A stretch of DNA of 64,000 bases, from contig NZ_JAZIFX010000001.1 of NCBI RefSeq assembly GCF_036634175.1, positions 8,184,001 to 8,248,000 on the forward strand, written 5' to 3'. Position 1 is the stretch's first letter. Every line of letters starts with the position of its first letter. Made by a program: the position numbers and the translations under genes. This document shows positions 27,460 to 36,683 of this stretch, in pieces. Below the pieces are notes generated by a model that ran no database searches, was not told the origin of the DNA, and saw only the letters and a list, made by a program, of their open reading frames with translations. The DNA comes from Streptomyces sp. P9-A2. GTDB taxonomy: Bacteria; Actinomycetota; Actinomycetes; Streptomycetales; Streptomycetaceae.

Positions 27460-28463
27460 CGGGCGGTCACCTCGAAGGTCGGCGAGCAGTCGGACAGTCG
27501 CACCGGGTCGGCCATCGCGACGAGCACGTCGCGCGGTCCCTCGAAGGGCTCCCGGCTGTGCGCGGTGCGTAGGTTGTCGACGATCATCAGATCGCCGGGC
27601 TGCCACGGCTCGCGTGCGGTGTTGGCCTCGTAGATCTTGTTGAGCAGTTGCACCACGTCCTCGCCGATCGGGTCGCCGCTTCCGAAACGGGTGTTGAACG
27701 GCAGTCCGTCGGCGCCGTAGACCTCGACGAGGTACTCACGGACCTCGGGGGCCAGTGTCCACTCGTTGAGGAACGCGACCTGATTGAACCAGCAGCGCAG
27801 CCCGTTGACCGGATGACGTATCACGGCGTTGCGGCGCTGCCTGGTGCGCAGGGCCCCGTCGGGTTGCCATGCGAACTCGATCGCGTTGGCTCGGCAATAA
27901 TTCTCGACAGCGCCCCGCTCATCGGTGCCGAACGCCTCGATGAGGGACGACCCGATCTCGTCGTTGTAGCTTCGGGTGAGCAGCCAACCCTCCCGCTCGA
28001 ACCGCTCGGTCAACGCGGCGGGCAGTTCCTCGAGCACGGTCGCCGCGTCGGCCACTCCGGTCGCCCCGCCCTGGTGGGGCGCAGTGAGGCAGACGAACAG
28101 CATCAGGCCGGGGACCTCGAGCGCGTAGCTCTGTTCATGATGCATGCACATCGGCTGGCTCGGCGGCCACTGCGCCGAGGAGTACACACCGTCGGCATAG
28201 ATCCGCCGGGGTGCGAAGGCCTCCCTCTCGGCCATCAGCCTGGTGCTCAGCTGCTCGAAGACGGCACTGGCCCCGGCCACATCGCGCAGCCCGAGGCCGC
28301 GGATCAGGACGCAGCCATGCTCGGCGACGACGGCGCGCAGCGCCTCTCGGTGCTCGGCTGTCCAGCGCGTCGCGTCGCTGGTGATCTCGGCCCGCACTAT
28401 CGGAGGTCGGCCAGATCGGATTTCGACCTCGTCGAGCAGCGGCGCCGGGTATATGGAGGACAT
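27456..28463 (-). CDS. TauD/TfdA (SyrP-like) Fe(II)/2-oxoglutarate dioxygenase
   Basis: ATG 28463 follows GAAAGGAAAACAG; the protein has 335 residues. The Fe-binding HxE is in CMHHEQSYALEVPG and the distal His in LRTAHSREPFEGPRDVLVAM. The N-terminal VVAEHGCVLIRGLGLRDVAG and RCWFNQVAFLNEW fit the SyrP-like branch that beta-hydroxylates amino acids, often while carrier-bound. The gene lies between the NRPS (36 bases) and sbnB (4-base overlap). The likely job is therefore hydroxylation of Dap or of the carrier-bound residue. The substrate is inferred from context only. Its 2-oxoglutarate could come from the SbnB reaction. Confidence 0.82.
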   Translation of the reverse strand: MSSIYPAPLLDEVEIRSGRPPIVRAEITSDATRWTAEHREALRAVVAEHGCVLIRGLGLRDVAGASAVFEQLSTRLMAEREAFAPRRIYADGVYSSAQWPPSQPMCMHHEQSYALEVPGLMLFVCLTAPHQGGATGVADAATVLEELPAALTERFEREGWLLTRSYNDEIGSSLIEAFGTDERGAVENYCRANAIEFAWQPDGALRTRQRRNAVIRHPVNGLRCWFNQVAFLNEWTLAPEVREYLVEVYGADGLPFNTRFGSGDPIGEDVVQLLNKIYEANTAREPWQPGDLMIVDNLRTAHSREPFEGPRDVLVAMADPVRLSDCSPTFEVTAR

Positions 28464-28499
28464 CCTGTTTTCCTTTCAGTGTGCAGCTGTGTGTGCCGC

Positions 28500-31400
28500 T
28501 CAGGAAGCAGGCGGTGGTTCGGCGGTGCGCAGCACGGCCTGCGCTGTCTCGGACGGACGGCTGCGCAGGAAGTAGTGGCCACCCTCGGCGAGTTCCTGCA
28601 GGTCGACGTGGACCGAAAGGAACTCCCAGTCGCGGTGGCGTCGAGGGTGATCAGCTGTGATCGGATCGTCGGTGGCGACGACCACGGTGACCGGCACGGA
28701 CAACTTCACCGCCGGGGGAGTGTCCAGGAGATCTGCGAAATAGCGGTGTGCGGACACGCAGTCGTGCCGGTAGGCCGCACCGATGTGCTCGGCGCGCTGC
28801 GCATCCAGCTCATGGAGCTCGGCGTAGCCGCTGTCCGCACTCAGCTTCGCGGCGATCTCGGCGTCGCTCAACCCGGTCAGCTCAGTGACGGCGTCGCGCC
28901 GGTCAGCGGCGTTGCCGAGCAACTGCGCGCCGATGAAGACCCGTTGGACTCCCACCCCGCGATCTTCCAGCTGCCTGGCCGTCTCCACGGCGAAAGCCGC
29001 TCCCGACGAGTGCCCCCACAACAGGACTCCACGCAGGCCACATTCGGTGATCTCGGCGACGACCTGAGCAACCACATCTGCCATCGACGCGAAAAGCTCG
29101 CTCTCGGCGGCCACGTCATGGCCGGGCAGCTCAACGGCGTAGACCGCGATCCCACTGCCCTGCAGCGCCTTGGCCATCGGCTGGTAGTTCACCGCGTTGC
29201 CGCCGGCGTAGGGGAAGCACACCAGGGCACCGGTCGGCGCACCGGCCGGTTCGCACAGCGACTGAAGCAGCCCGGAACGCCGATCGGCCCTGCCGTCGAC
29301 CAGCGCGGCCAGATCGGCGAGGACCGGATGCCGGGTCACGTCCTTGAGCGACACCGCGCGGTCCATGGCGATCACCAGTTGTACAGCTGACAGCGATGTG
29401 CCGCCTCGGTCGAAGAAATGGGCCCGTCCATCGATCTGATCCCGCGGGATGCCGAGCACCTCGGCCCAAGCGGCCGCCAGCCGCTGCTCGGTCGGCGTCC
29501 CCGGCACGTGGGTGCCCTTTTCGTCGTCTTCGACGACGTCCGGTTCCTCCACGAGTGCTGCCAGTGCCCTCTTGTCGGTCTTGCCGTTGGCGGTCAGCGG
29601 CAGCCTCTCCCGCCAGTGGAAGGCCGACGGCACCATGTACTCCGGCAGCGACTCACCCAGCCGGTTCCGCAGGTCCTCGACGGGAAGCGACGTCGGACCG
29701 GAGCAGAAGGCCACAAGGTGCTTGCTCCGGTCGGGCCGCTCGACGACCACCACCGCCCCGTCTCGGACGCCGGGGACCTGCAGCAGGGTGTTCTCGATCT
29801 CGCCGATCTCGATCCTGAAGCCACGGATCTTGACCTGGGTGTCGCGACGTCCGAGGAACTCCAGCTTGCCCTCGGGCAGCCAACGGCCGCGGTCGCCACT
29901 GCGGTAGAGCCGGGCTCCCTCGCGGTGCGGATCGGGCATGAAGGCCTGCTTGGTGCGGTCGGGGTCGTTGACGTATCCACGGCCGACGCAGACACCGGAG
30001 AAGACGATCTCGCCGGGGGCGCCGAGCGGCACCGGCGACAGGTGCTCGTCGACGACGTAGACGTGCACATTGCTGACGGGGGGACCGAGTGGGACCCGTT
30101 CGCGGTCCGGTACCCGGTCCAGGACCTCGTGGTTGGTGTCGTCGCAGGTCTCGGTCAAGCCGTAGGCGTTGACCAGCTTGATGCCGGGCTCGGCCGCGAA
30201 CCAGCGCTGCGTGAGCTCCTTCTTCAACGCCTCACCGGTGACAGACACGCACCGCAGGCCGGGCAGCTCGCGCGGGTGCTGCTCCAGATACGTCAGGACG
30301 ACTTCGAGGTACGACGGCACGACCTGGAGCACGGCGGCCCGACCGCGGGCGATCCTGTCGACGAACCGCTGGACGTCCAGGACCACCTCCTGCTCGACCA
30401 GCAGGGTCTGCCCGCCCACCAGGAGGGCGGACAACAGTTGCCACAGCGAAATGTCGAAGCACTGCGGGGCGGTCTGGGCGACGACCTGTCCCTCGCCGAC
30501 GTCGAGTTCCAGGTCCTCGATCTTGGCGTAGAGGTGGTTGAGCATGCCCGCGTGTTCGCACATCGCGCCCTTGGGCTCTCCGGTAGAGCCGGAGGTGAAG
30601 TAGATGTAGGCGAGTTGGTCCGGTGTGACGGTGATGCCCAGGTCGTCGTCGCGACCGCCCTCGTCGTAGGCCGTGCCGATGAAGAGCTTCCGGACTCCTG
30701 GTAGCGAGTCCAGGGCCTGGTCGAGCGATTCGGTGCTTCCGGGTTCGGTGAGCACGAGCCCGCACTCGGCGCGGGAGAGCATGGCCGCGATGCGATCGGC
30801 CGGGAAGCGCGGCTCAGCGGGCAGGTACACGCCTCCGGCCTTGAAGACCGCGAGGACGGCGGCCATCCAGTCCAGGTTTCTCTCGGTCACCACCGCGACG
30901 ACACCTTCGCGTCGCAGCCCTCGCGCCAACAGGGCTCGTGCCAGCTGATTGGCACGAGCGTTGAGCTCCTGGTAGGTCCACTCCCGGTCGCCGTGCACGG
31001 CCGCGACGGAATTCGGGTGCAGCCTCACCCGCTGTTCGAACAGTTCGTGCATCCGGGCGTCCGGCAGGGTACGGCGCGGTCCGGACAGTCCTTCGAGCTG
31101 GAACCGGAGTTCCTCGTCGGAAAGCAGACTCTGCCGTGCGTGCTCGGTATCCGGATCCGCTGCGATGAGCGCGAGCGCGGTGAGGTGGTACCCGGTGATC
31201 CTGGCGGCGTAGTCCGCGTCGAGTACGTCGGTCCGGTACCGCAATCGCAGCGTGGGCCGGCCGTTGGGCTCCGAGAGCGCCATCCACAGCACGGTGTCTC
31301 CGGCGAGATCGTCGGTGACGCCCGTCGCGCAGGGACCGAAGGCCGGATTCGGATCGAGGACGGTCTCGACCGATGGTTCGGTGAGGTCCAACTCGTGCCT

Positions 31401-31790
31401 GAGTTCGTCGACCGGAAAGTCCTTGTGCGACAGCAGTTCCGACGCGACGCGATGGGTGTCGACCAGGAGCGCCCGCCATGATGTCGGTGCGGTCGTCAGC
31501 CGGCAGGGCAACGGTCGGCCGCCCTCCTCTGCGACGTAGCCGGTCGTGACCTCGTGCTCGCCTGACAGCGCGGCGAGTACCTTGGCGTGCGCGGCCAGCA
31601 TCACGGAGTCGAGAGGCATCGTGAGATCCTTCGCCAACCGGCGCAAGGCGTTCATGACGTCGTCCGAGATCGTGGCCTCGTGCTCGGCAACGCCCGTCAT
31701 CGGACGGAGTGTCCACCGAGGGATCGTGGTGGATCCGCCGGTGACGAGCACACTGCGCCAGAATTCCTGGTCCGCCACTCGCGTTGCCAT
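28500..31790 (-). CDS. Single-module NRPS: half condensation - adenylation - PCP - type II-like thioesterase
   Basis: The protein has 1096 residues. Residues 1-235 match only the C-terminal half of a condensation domain; no HHxxxDG is present. The A domain (about 245-745) has FTSGSTGEPKG at 399-409 and GRRDTQVKIRGFRIEIGEIE. Specificity residues D446, I447, W450, Q489, S516, T518, A542, D550, D551 and K737 read DIWQSTADDK, of the diaminobutyrate/diaminopropionate kind. The PCP has FFDRGGTSLSAVQL (Ser799). The thioesterase has PYAGG at 860-864, GHSSG at 926-930 and His1072; the PYAGG start is typical of type II editing thioesterases. The sbnAB neighbours make Dap the expected substrate. Confidence 0.9.
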   Translation of the reverse strand: MATRVADQEFWRSVLVTGGSTTIPRWTLRPMTGVAEHEATISDDVMNALRRLAKDLTMPLDSVMLAAHAKVLAALSGEHEVTTGYVAEEGGRPLPCRLTTAPTSWRALLVDTHRVASELLSHKDFPVDELRHELDLTEPSVETVLDPNPAFGPCATGVTDDLAGDTVLWMALSEPNGRPTLRLRYRTDVLDADYAARITGYHLTALALIAADPDTEHARQSLLSDEELRFQLEGLSGPRRTLPDARMHELFEQRVRLHPNSVAAVHGDREWTYQELNARANQLARALLARGLRREGVVAVVTERNLDWMAAVLAVFKAGGVYLPAEPRFPADRIAAMLSRAECGLVLTEPGSTESLDQALDSLPGVRKLFIGTAYDEGGRDDDLGITVTPDQLAYIYFTSGSTGEPKGAMCEHAGMLNHLYAKIEDLELDVGEGQVVAQTAPQCFDISLWQLLSALLVGGQTLLVEQEVVLDVQRFVDRIARGRAAVLQVVPSYLEVVLTYLEQHPRELPGLRCVSVTGEALKKELTQRWFAAEPGIKLVNAYGLTETCDDTNHEVLDRVPDRERVPLGPPVSNVHVYVVDEHLSPVPLGAPGEIVFSGVCVGRGYVNDPDRTKQAFMPDPHREGARLYRSGDRGRWLPEGKLEFLGRRDTQVKIRGFRIEIGEIENTLLQVPGVRDGAVVVVERPDRSKHLVAFCSGPTSLPVEDLRNRLGESLPEYMVPSAFHWRERLPLTANGKTDKRALAALVEEPDVVEDDEKGTHVPGTPTEQRLAAAWAEVLGIPRDQIDGRAHFFDRGGTSLSAVQLVIAMDRAVSLKDVTRHPVLADLAALVDGRADRRSGLLQSLCEPAGAPTGALVCFPYAGGNAVNYQPMAKALQGSGIAVYAVELPGHDVAAESELFASMADVVAQVVAEITECGLRGVLLWGHSSGAAFAVETARQLEDRGVGVQRVFIGAQLLGNAADRRDAVTELTGLSDAEIAAKLSADSGYAELHELDAQRAEHIGAAYRHDCVSAHRYFADLLDTPPAVKLSVPVTVVVATDDPITADHPRRHRDWEFLSVHVDLQELAEGGHYFLRSRPSETAQAVLRTAEPPPAS

Positions 31791-31922
31791 CGATCAGTCC
31801 CTCTCCACTCGCCGTGGCCACCCTGTCTGTCGCCGCCGACCAGACCGGCTCCTCTGTCGTCGTTGGTGTCGGCAGACCGGGCTGTCCGGCCGGTCTGCCG
31901 GCCTGACCAAGGTGGTCCTGTG

Positions 31923-34493
31923 CTACCCCTGCCGCGCCGGTGCCGGCGGCTGACCGGGGGCATCGCTCATCTCTGTGGCTGGGTTGCCACCCCACCGCGC
32001 GTTCTGCGGGACTTCCTCGCCCTTCATGAGAAAGGAGTCGGGTGCAAGTACTGAGCCGTCACCCATCGTCACTCCGTAGTGGACGTGGGAGCCGACACCG
32101 AGGGTGCATCCGTCTCCTATCGTGCTGCGGTCGGACTTGAAGGTGCCGTCCTCCTGAGAGTGGCATTGGATCTTGCTCCCCGCATTGAGAGTGCAGTCGT
32201 TCCCGATGGTGGTGAGCATCCGCTCCGTCAGATAGCAGCCATCGTCAAAGATCCTGCTGCCCAGCCGAACACCCAGGAGCCGCCAGATCACGTTCTTGAA
32301 GGGGGTGCCGTTGAAGATGTTGAGGTATTCGTCAGGAACCTTCCACAGACGCTCGTGCCACCAGAAATACGGGTCGTAGATGGAGCACACCTGCGGTCGC
32401 AGCCCGCGGAAAGCCACGATGGCACGCTCCACCAGTACGAAATAGAGGGGGGCGAATGCCAGAGTGACCACCAGGAATGCCGCGATCGCCACATATCCGA
32501 AGGATCCGTACAGTTCGACATCTGCGAGGGCGAGTACCGTGACGACGAAGAGGAAAAACCACCGTACGAGTAGGAAGAGGACCATCGACCGGATATTGAA
32601 GCGGTTCTTGGCAGCGAGGTTGCGGTGCAACTCGGCCCCGGCCCGCATGTGGTCGAACCGCAGGTCGCGCTCCACCGACCGGGGAATCTCGAAGCACGGC
32701 GAGCCGAGCAGACCCACTCCCTCGCGTACCTCGCCATCGAGTGGAACCATCACCTTCGTTGCGAGGAGACAGTTGTCGCCCGTCTTCGCTCCAGACGGAT
32801 ACGCGATGTTGTTCCCGAGGAAATTGTGCCGCCCGATCGACGCATGGGACACCCGGAAAGACGTGCTCGAAAAGTCGGCATTGACGATCGAAAGGCCGTC
32901 AGCGATCATTGTGCTGCTGCCGACAGAGCACAGATACGGGGTCTCGTGCTGTACTTCCGTGCCGAAGTTGGATCCGGTTTGCTCCACCTGGGACAGGTCG
33001 TACCCAAGGCCACGCAGATAGTGGACGATGTAGGAGCTGTCGCCGAAGAGCCAGGTGAAGAACTTCACGTTGGTGATGCGTGCGATCGCCCGGTGCATTG
33101 AGTAATGAAAGCCGTACAGTGGATATACCTTGCCCGGCTTGACGAACAAATTCAACAGGCGCGGCACGGTGAACAGAACGAAGATGCCCACAACGACGAA
33201 GCTGAAGAATAGAATGCAGGAAACGATCAGCGCGTCGACATAGAGCTCAGACGACACGAGCCCTGCCCCGCCCTGTTCCAGCCGGCCGTTGAGCGACGGG
33301 ACTTCTGTCAACAGTATGTACAGGCCCCCGACGGCCAACGGCACGGAGAGAAAGAACAGCTGACCCACTGTGGCGAGGCCGAAGCCGACCCGCCGCAAAG
33401 TGCCGCACCTGGCCGGCGGGATCCGCACATAGTCGAGCTCAGTGCGCTGAGCCGGAGATCCGTGCCACCGCTGGTCGCCGGGGACCGCCTGGTGGCTGTG
33501 CAGTGATGACGCATGACCGAGCTGCGCTCCGTCGCCCATCGACGTGGCAATGTCGAGCACGGTCTTCTCACCGATGAAAACGTTCCGGCCAAGAGTGACC
33601 GGGCCCGTCTGAATACGGCCGGCGTGCGCCCGGTAGCAAAGGAAGAACGACTCCTTGCGGATCACTGTACCGGCGCCGATCGTGAGCAGGTCGGTGCAGA
33701 CCGGAACGTTGCGCGAGAGGATCGTGACATCTGTGCCGATGCGTGCGCCGAGTGCCCGTAGATAGAGCACATAAAGGGGATTGCCGACGAAGAGGACCAT
33801 TGGGTTGGCGTGGAGTAGCACCTTGACGGTCCAGAAGCGCAGATAAGTCAGACCCCAGACCGGGAACGCGCGCTCTTTCCACCGGCCGATAAGGATCCAT
33901 TTGGCCACGATCGGGAAAGTGCACATGCCGAGGAATCCGGCACCGCCGAAGATGACCGATCGCAGGTAGATGTCCGTCACATTCGAGCCGGCGGATATCC
34001 AAGCATAACCATGTGCGGCGAGAATTGCAGCGAGGAAAGAATATCCTAGGAAAAGCAGGAACTGTAGCGTTCCGCAGAGGATGTACTGCAGCGTACCGAT
34101 TGGAGTCACGGCCTCCGAGGATGCTGGGTCCGGCGGGCTGACGGGGGCGGCTGTGACAGCGATACCGGTTCCGGCATCGGTGAGCGCCGCCGCCAGGCTG
34201 CGGATCGTCCGGTAGCGGTAGATGTCCTTTATCGACACTGACGGCAGATCCGCCCGCTTCCTGACGCGTGCACAGAATTGCGCCATCACCAATGAATTAG
34301 CGCCGAGGTCATCGAAGAAATTACTGTCGACCGGCACCTGCTCGATGTGCAGGACGCCGGCGAGTATCTCGGCGAGATCCCTTTCCGCGTCTGTCGACAG
34401 GCTGTTTTCTTTCGATGGGCTGTGCGTCCTGTGCTTGGTTGCTCCAGATTCATCCGGCAAGGTCGTCAGGGACTCCGCAGACTTCTTCAGCAT
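31923..34493 (-). CDS. Pls-like membrane synthetase lacking the adenylation domain (PCP - TM - LbH)
   Basis: AAGGAG precedes ATG 34493; the protein has 856 residues. A carrier domain is clear (VPVDSNFFDDLGANSLVMAQ, Ser67; then IYRYRTIRSLAAAL). Then come about six transmembrane helices (from LQYILCGTLQFLLFLGYSF) alternating with three soluble domains rich in hexapeptide turns (ARIGTDVTILSRN, GVTMGDGSVLAPDS). This is the order of epsilon-poly-lysine synthetase (Pls) after its A domain, which catalyses iterative amide formation on the membrane. No A domain is present, so activation must come in trans, presumably from the adjacent NRPS. Codon use in the membrane part is more AT-rich than in neighbours, suggesting acquisition. 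Confidence 0.85.
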   Translation of the reverse strand: MLKKSAESLTTLPDESGATKHRTHSPSKENSLSTDAERDLAEILAGVLHIEQVPVDSNFFDDLGANSLVMAQFCARVRKRADLPSVSIKDIYRYRTIRSLAAALTDAGTGIAVTAAPVSPPDPASSEAVTPIGTLQYILCGTLQFLLFLGYSFLAAILAAHGYAWISAGSNVTDIYLRSVIFGGAGFLGMCTFPIVAKWILIGRWKERAFPVWGLTYLRFWTVKVLLHANPMVLFVGNPLYVLYLRALGARIGTDVTILSRNVPVCTDLLTIGAGTVIRKESFFLCYRAHAGRIQTGPVTLGRNVFIGEKTVLDIATSMGDGAQLGHASSLHSHQAVPGDQRWHGSPAQRTELDYVRIPPARCGTLRRVGFGLATVGQLFFLSVPLAVGGLYILLTEVPSLNGRLEQGGAGLVSSELYVDALIVSCILFFSFVVVGIFVLFTVPRLLNLFVKPGKVYPLYGFHYSMHRAIARITNVKFFTWLFGDSSYIVHYLRGLGYDLSQVEQTGSNFGTEVQHETPYLCSVGSSTMIADGLSIVNADFSSTSFRVSHASIGRHNFLGNNIAYPSGAKTGDNCLLATKVMVPLDGEVREGVGLLGSPCFEIPRSVERDLRFDHMRAGAELHRNLAAKNRFNIRSMVLFLLVRWFFLFVVTVLALADVELYGSFGYVAIAAFLVVTLAFAPLYFVLVERAIVAFRGLRPQVCSIYDPYFWWHERLWKVPDEYLNIFNGTPFKNVIWRLLGVRLGSRIFDDGCYLTERMLTTIGNDCTLNAGSKIQCHSQEDGTFKSDRSTIGDGCTLGVGSHVHYGVTMGDGSVLAPDSFLMKGEEVPQNARWGGNPATEMSDAPGQPPAPARQG

Positions 34494-35053
34494 GCAAGCT
34501 CCTTGAGTACTCACGGAACCATCACGTTCTGGCCTCTGTTGTCCACCGGCGGGGCCCATCGACTCGATCGCGGTGGCGCGACACGAGGAGTCGTCGATGC
34601 CGGAGGGCTCGGTTGCCACGGCCTCGATGCCGGGTATGCAGAGCAGGTTCGTGTTACTGAGACAGAACTTGTGGTGTCGTTTCTCTACTCGGCCCGGATT
34701 GACCGAATGGGTTCCCGAGATGCCGTTCGTCATTCTGTGGGTCTCGAGGCGATGACCGAGATCGCCCGGATTGAGAAGCGACGCCCCAAACATGCGGCGG
34801 TAAGTGGTGAGGACCCCCATCGGATTCGGGCCCTGGTCTTGTGCAACGTTGAGGTGGGGGCGGGGAACGCCCGACTCCTCGAACGGCTGTGGCATTCCGG
34901 AGGGGGCGTGACGGAAATTTCGATCCCCTCCGGCCCCGGACGGCCGGCAAATGCGCGGGAAACGCACGGCGAGGTGCTTCTCGACTACCGCCTGCGCATC
35001 AACGGGGAGGCAGGCTGTGGCGGAATGACTCTGCCGCGGGCCGTAATGCGGAC
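34494..35053. promoter_or_regulatory. Leader region of the diamino-acid biosynthetic operon
   Basis: About 560 bases without a convincing gene, upstream of the Pls-like gene on the minus strand. The operon promoter must lie here. No operator or riboswitch could be recognised. Base composition is lower in GC than the surroundings. Confidence 0.4.
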
Positions 35054-35422
35054 CTAACTGCGGCAGTGCCGGTTGGACGTCTGGCGGTACGCAACGTCGT
35101 ACCCGGACCTGTATCCGTCGCGGTAGCCGCGTCGGTAGTCACGGTTGCCCTGACGGGTCCGGTCGTCGTAGTTGTCGCGGTAGTCGCAGTGGCGACCGTC
35201 CCTGCGCCCATCGCGGAGCCCGTCGCGGAGCCCGTCGCGGACGCCGCGCCGGTAGTCGGCGATTGAGGTGGGCGCCAGAGCCTGGCCGGCCTCCGGTGCC
35301 ACTGCGGTCGCGGCCTGGGGAACGGCAGCGGAGGCTTGCGAGACCGTGGTTAACGGGAGCGCAAAGGCGGTTGCGAAGACGAGCGGACTCACGAGTGAGA
35401 CCGCGATCCTCTGTGCACGCAT
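35054..35422 (-). CDS. Small secreted Arg/Asp/Tyr-rich repeat protein
   Basis: GAAGGAGATCGTC precedes ATG 35422; the protein has 122 residues. A signal peptide (MRAQRIAVSLVSPLVFATAF... to VSQASA-AV) predicts export. The mature part has RRGVRDGLRDGLRDGRRDG and a second set YRRGYRDGYRSGYD, so the sequence is built from RDG and YRxG units of mixed charge. Two Cys (HCDYR and RHCRS) could form one disulfide across the repeat. No family is recognised. It lies just upstream of, and in the same direction as, the diamino-acid operon, with its own strong ribosome-binding site. It could bind a polycation, the cell wall or a metal, but that is speculation. Confidence 0.65.
   Translation of the reverse strand: MRAQRIAVSLVSPLVFATAFALPLTTVSQASAAVPQAATAVAPEAGQALAPTSIADYRRGVRDGLRDGLRDGRRDGRHCDYRDNYDDRTRQGNRDYRRGYRDGYRSGYDVAYRQTSNRHCRS
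35207..35248. repeat. 12-bp tandem repeat inside the secreted repeat protein gene
   Basis: GCGGAGCCCGTC is repeated about three times and encodes the RDGLRDGLRDG run on the minus strand. Confidence 0.7.
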
Positions 35423-35757
35423 GACGATCTCCTTCCGGTAGTGAGGCCTTGGGGAAATTTGACTGCACTACCGAGGCGATGGGAGAAATCGGGTGTTCGC
35501 TGCAGACGGCGCTGCGCGAAGGGGAAGGTGGCCGTGTACCGGTAGTCACCTCGTGTTTACTGTGCCCTCTGCGCAAGAGCGGGGTTTGCTCATGACGCGG
35601 CCTTCATTCCTTGGTACCTCACTTTCGCTTGCCTGTCCTGTTTTCGACAACATGTTTGGGTGTGGGTGAGTGGCGGGATGGCGGCTGATGGGCGTCAGCG
35701 GAATCGCGACATGTATGTCCTGGTAGTGGGGGTGGGGCGGGGTAGGGTCTGCCGTTC
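35423..35757. other. Intergenic region
   Basis: About 335 bases of lower GC content between the secreted repeat protein and the ISAzo13 remnant. It probably contains the promoter of the repeat-protein gene. Confidence 0.4.
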
Positions 35758-36541
35758 TCACGGTCGGCTCGAAGCTTCTGGTACGGGTTCAACACCCCAA
35801 GTCGGTGGTGATGAGCAGTTCGTGACGGGCAGGGCGGCGATCTCCTCGTCGCCGACCTGAATGCCGGTGGGGTACTGGTCGGTGTCGAGTCCGGCGCGCA
35901 CGGTCAGGCCGGACTTGGTGGTGGTCGCGGCGATGCTCTGGACGATGACTTCGTGGCTGGTCAGGGGCCTTCCACGCCAGTTCATGGCGATGTGGGAGAG
36001 CAGTCTGTGCTCGATCCGGTTCCACTTCGAAGTGCTGGGAGGCAGGTGGCAGACGGTGATCGTCAGGTCGGACTCGGCGGCGAACCGGGCGAGCGCAATC
36101 TTCCAGGTGCGGGTGCGGTAGCCGTTGGAACCGCCGGCGTCGGAGGTGATCAGCAGCCGGCCGGCCGTGGGACAGGTGTCTCGTCCTGCTTTGTTCCACC
36201 AGCGGCGGATGGATTCGGCGGCGAACGCGGCGGTGTCGTGGTCGGTGCCCACATTGCCCAGCCGGTGTTCGCGGCGACGTCGTAGATGCCGTAGGGCACC
36301 GCTCTGCCCAGTTCGAGGTCGGGGAAGTCGTGGGTGTCGACCCGCACCGGCTCGCCTCTGGGCTGCCATTCACGGCCGCTGTTTTGAAGGGGCCGACCAG
36401 TTCCTTCTTCTTTGTTTCCACGCTGATCACCGGCTGCCCACCGTCCTGGTGATGGCGGGCCTGCTCGTTGAGACAGCGGAACTGGGTGTTCCGGTCGGGG
36501 TGCTGTTTGCCCTCCAGGGGCTTGGCGTTGCTCTGCAGGCT
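35758..36541 (-). pseudogene. ISAzo13-family transposase, C-terminal part (split by insertion, frameshifted)
   Basis: On the minus strand from 36541 the reading is SLQSNAKPLEGKQHPDRNTQ, then ISVETKKKELVGPFKTA; in a second frame DTHDFPDLELGRAVPYGIYD; and in a third VGTDHDTAAFAAESIRRWWN, LLITSDAGGSNGYRTRTWK and HLPPSTSKWNRIEHRLLSHI. These blocks are the consecutive segments of ISAzo13-type transposases, but at least two frameshifts separate them. The matching N-terminal part lies at 38246-38613. The junction reads GFS|LQS once the inserted element and one copy of its 3-bp target duplication are removed. Confidence 0.82.
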
Positions 36542-36683
36542 GAGTGCGTTGTGGCAAACCGGATCTTGTTCGAGCGGCAGCGGGTGATCATCTGGACGGA
36601 GGTTCGGGTGCGGTCGCGGGCATGAGAGAACGGGCCCCTTGGTAGTGACGCGGTTACGACACCAGCACGACCAAGGAAGCCCG

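Noticed and set aside
27648..29390. 580-codon plus-strand frame opposite the NRPS and dioxygenase
   Set aside because: The minus strand carries unmistakable domain motifs; the plus frame has none.
34347..35057. 236-codon plus-strand frame opposite the cluster leader
   Set aside because: It is antisense to the Pls-like start and spacer, has no ribosome-binding site and no recognisable domain, and is a GC-bias shadow.
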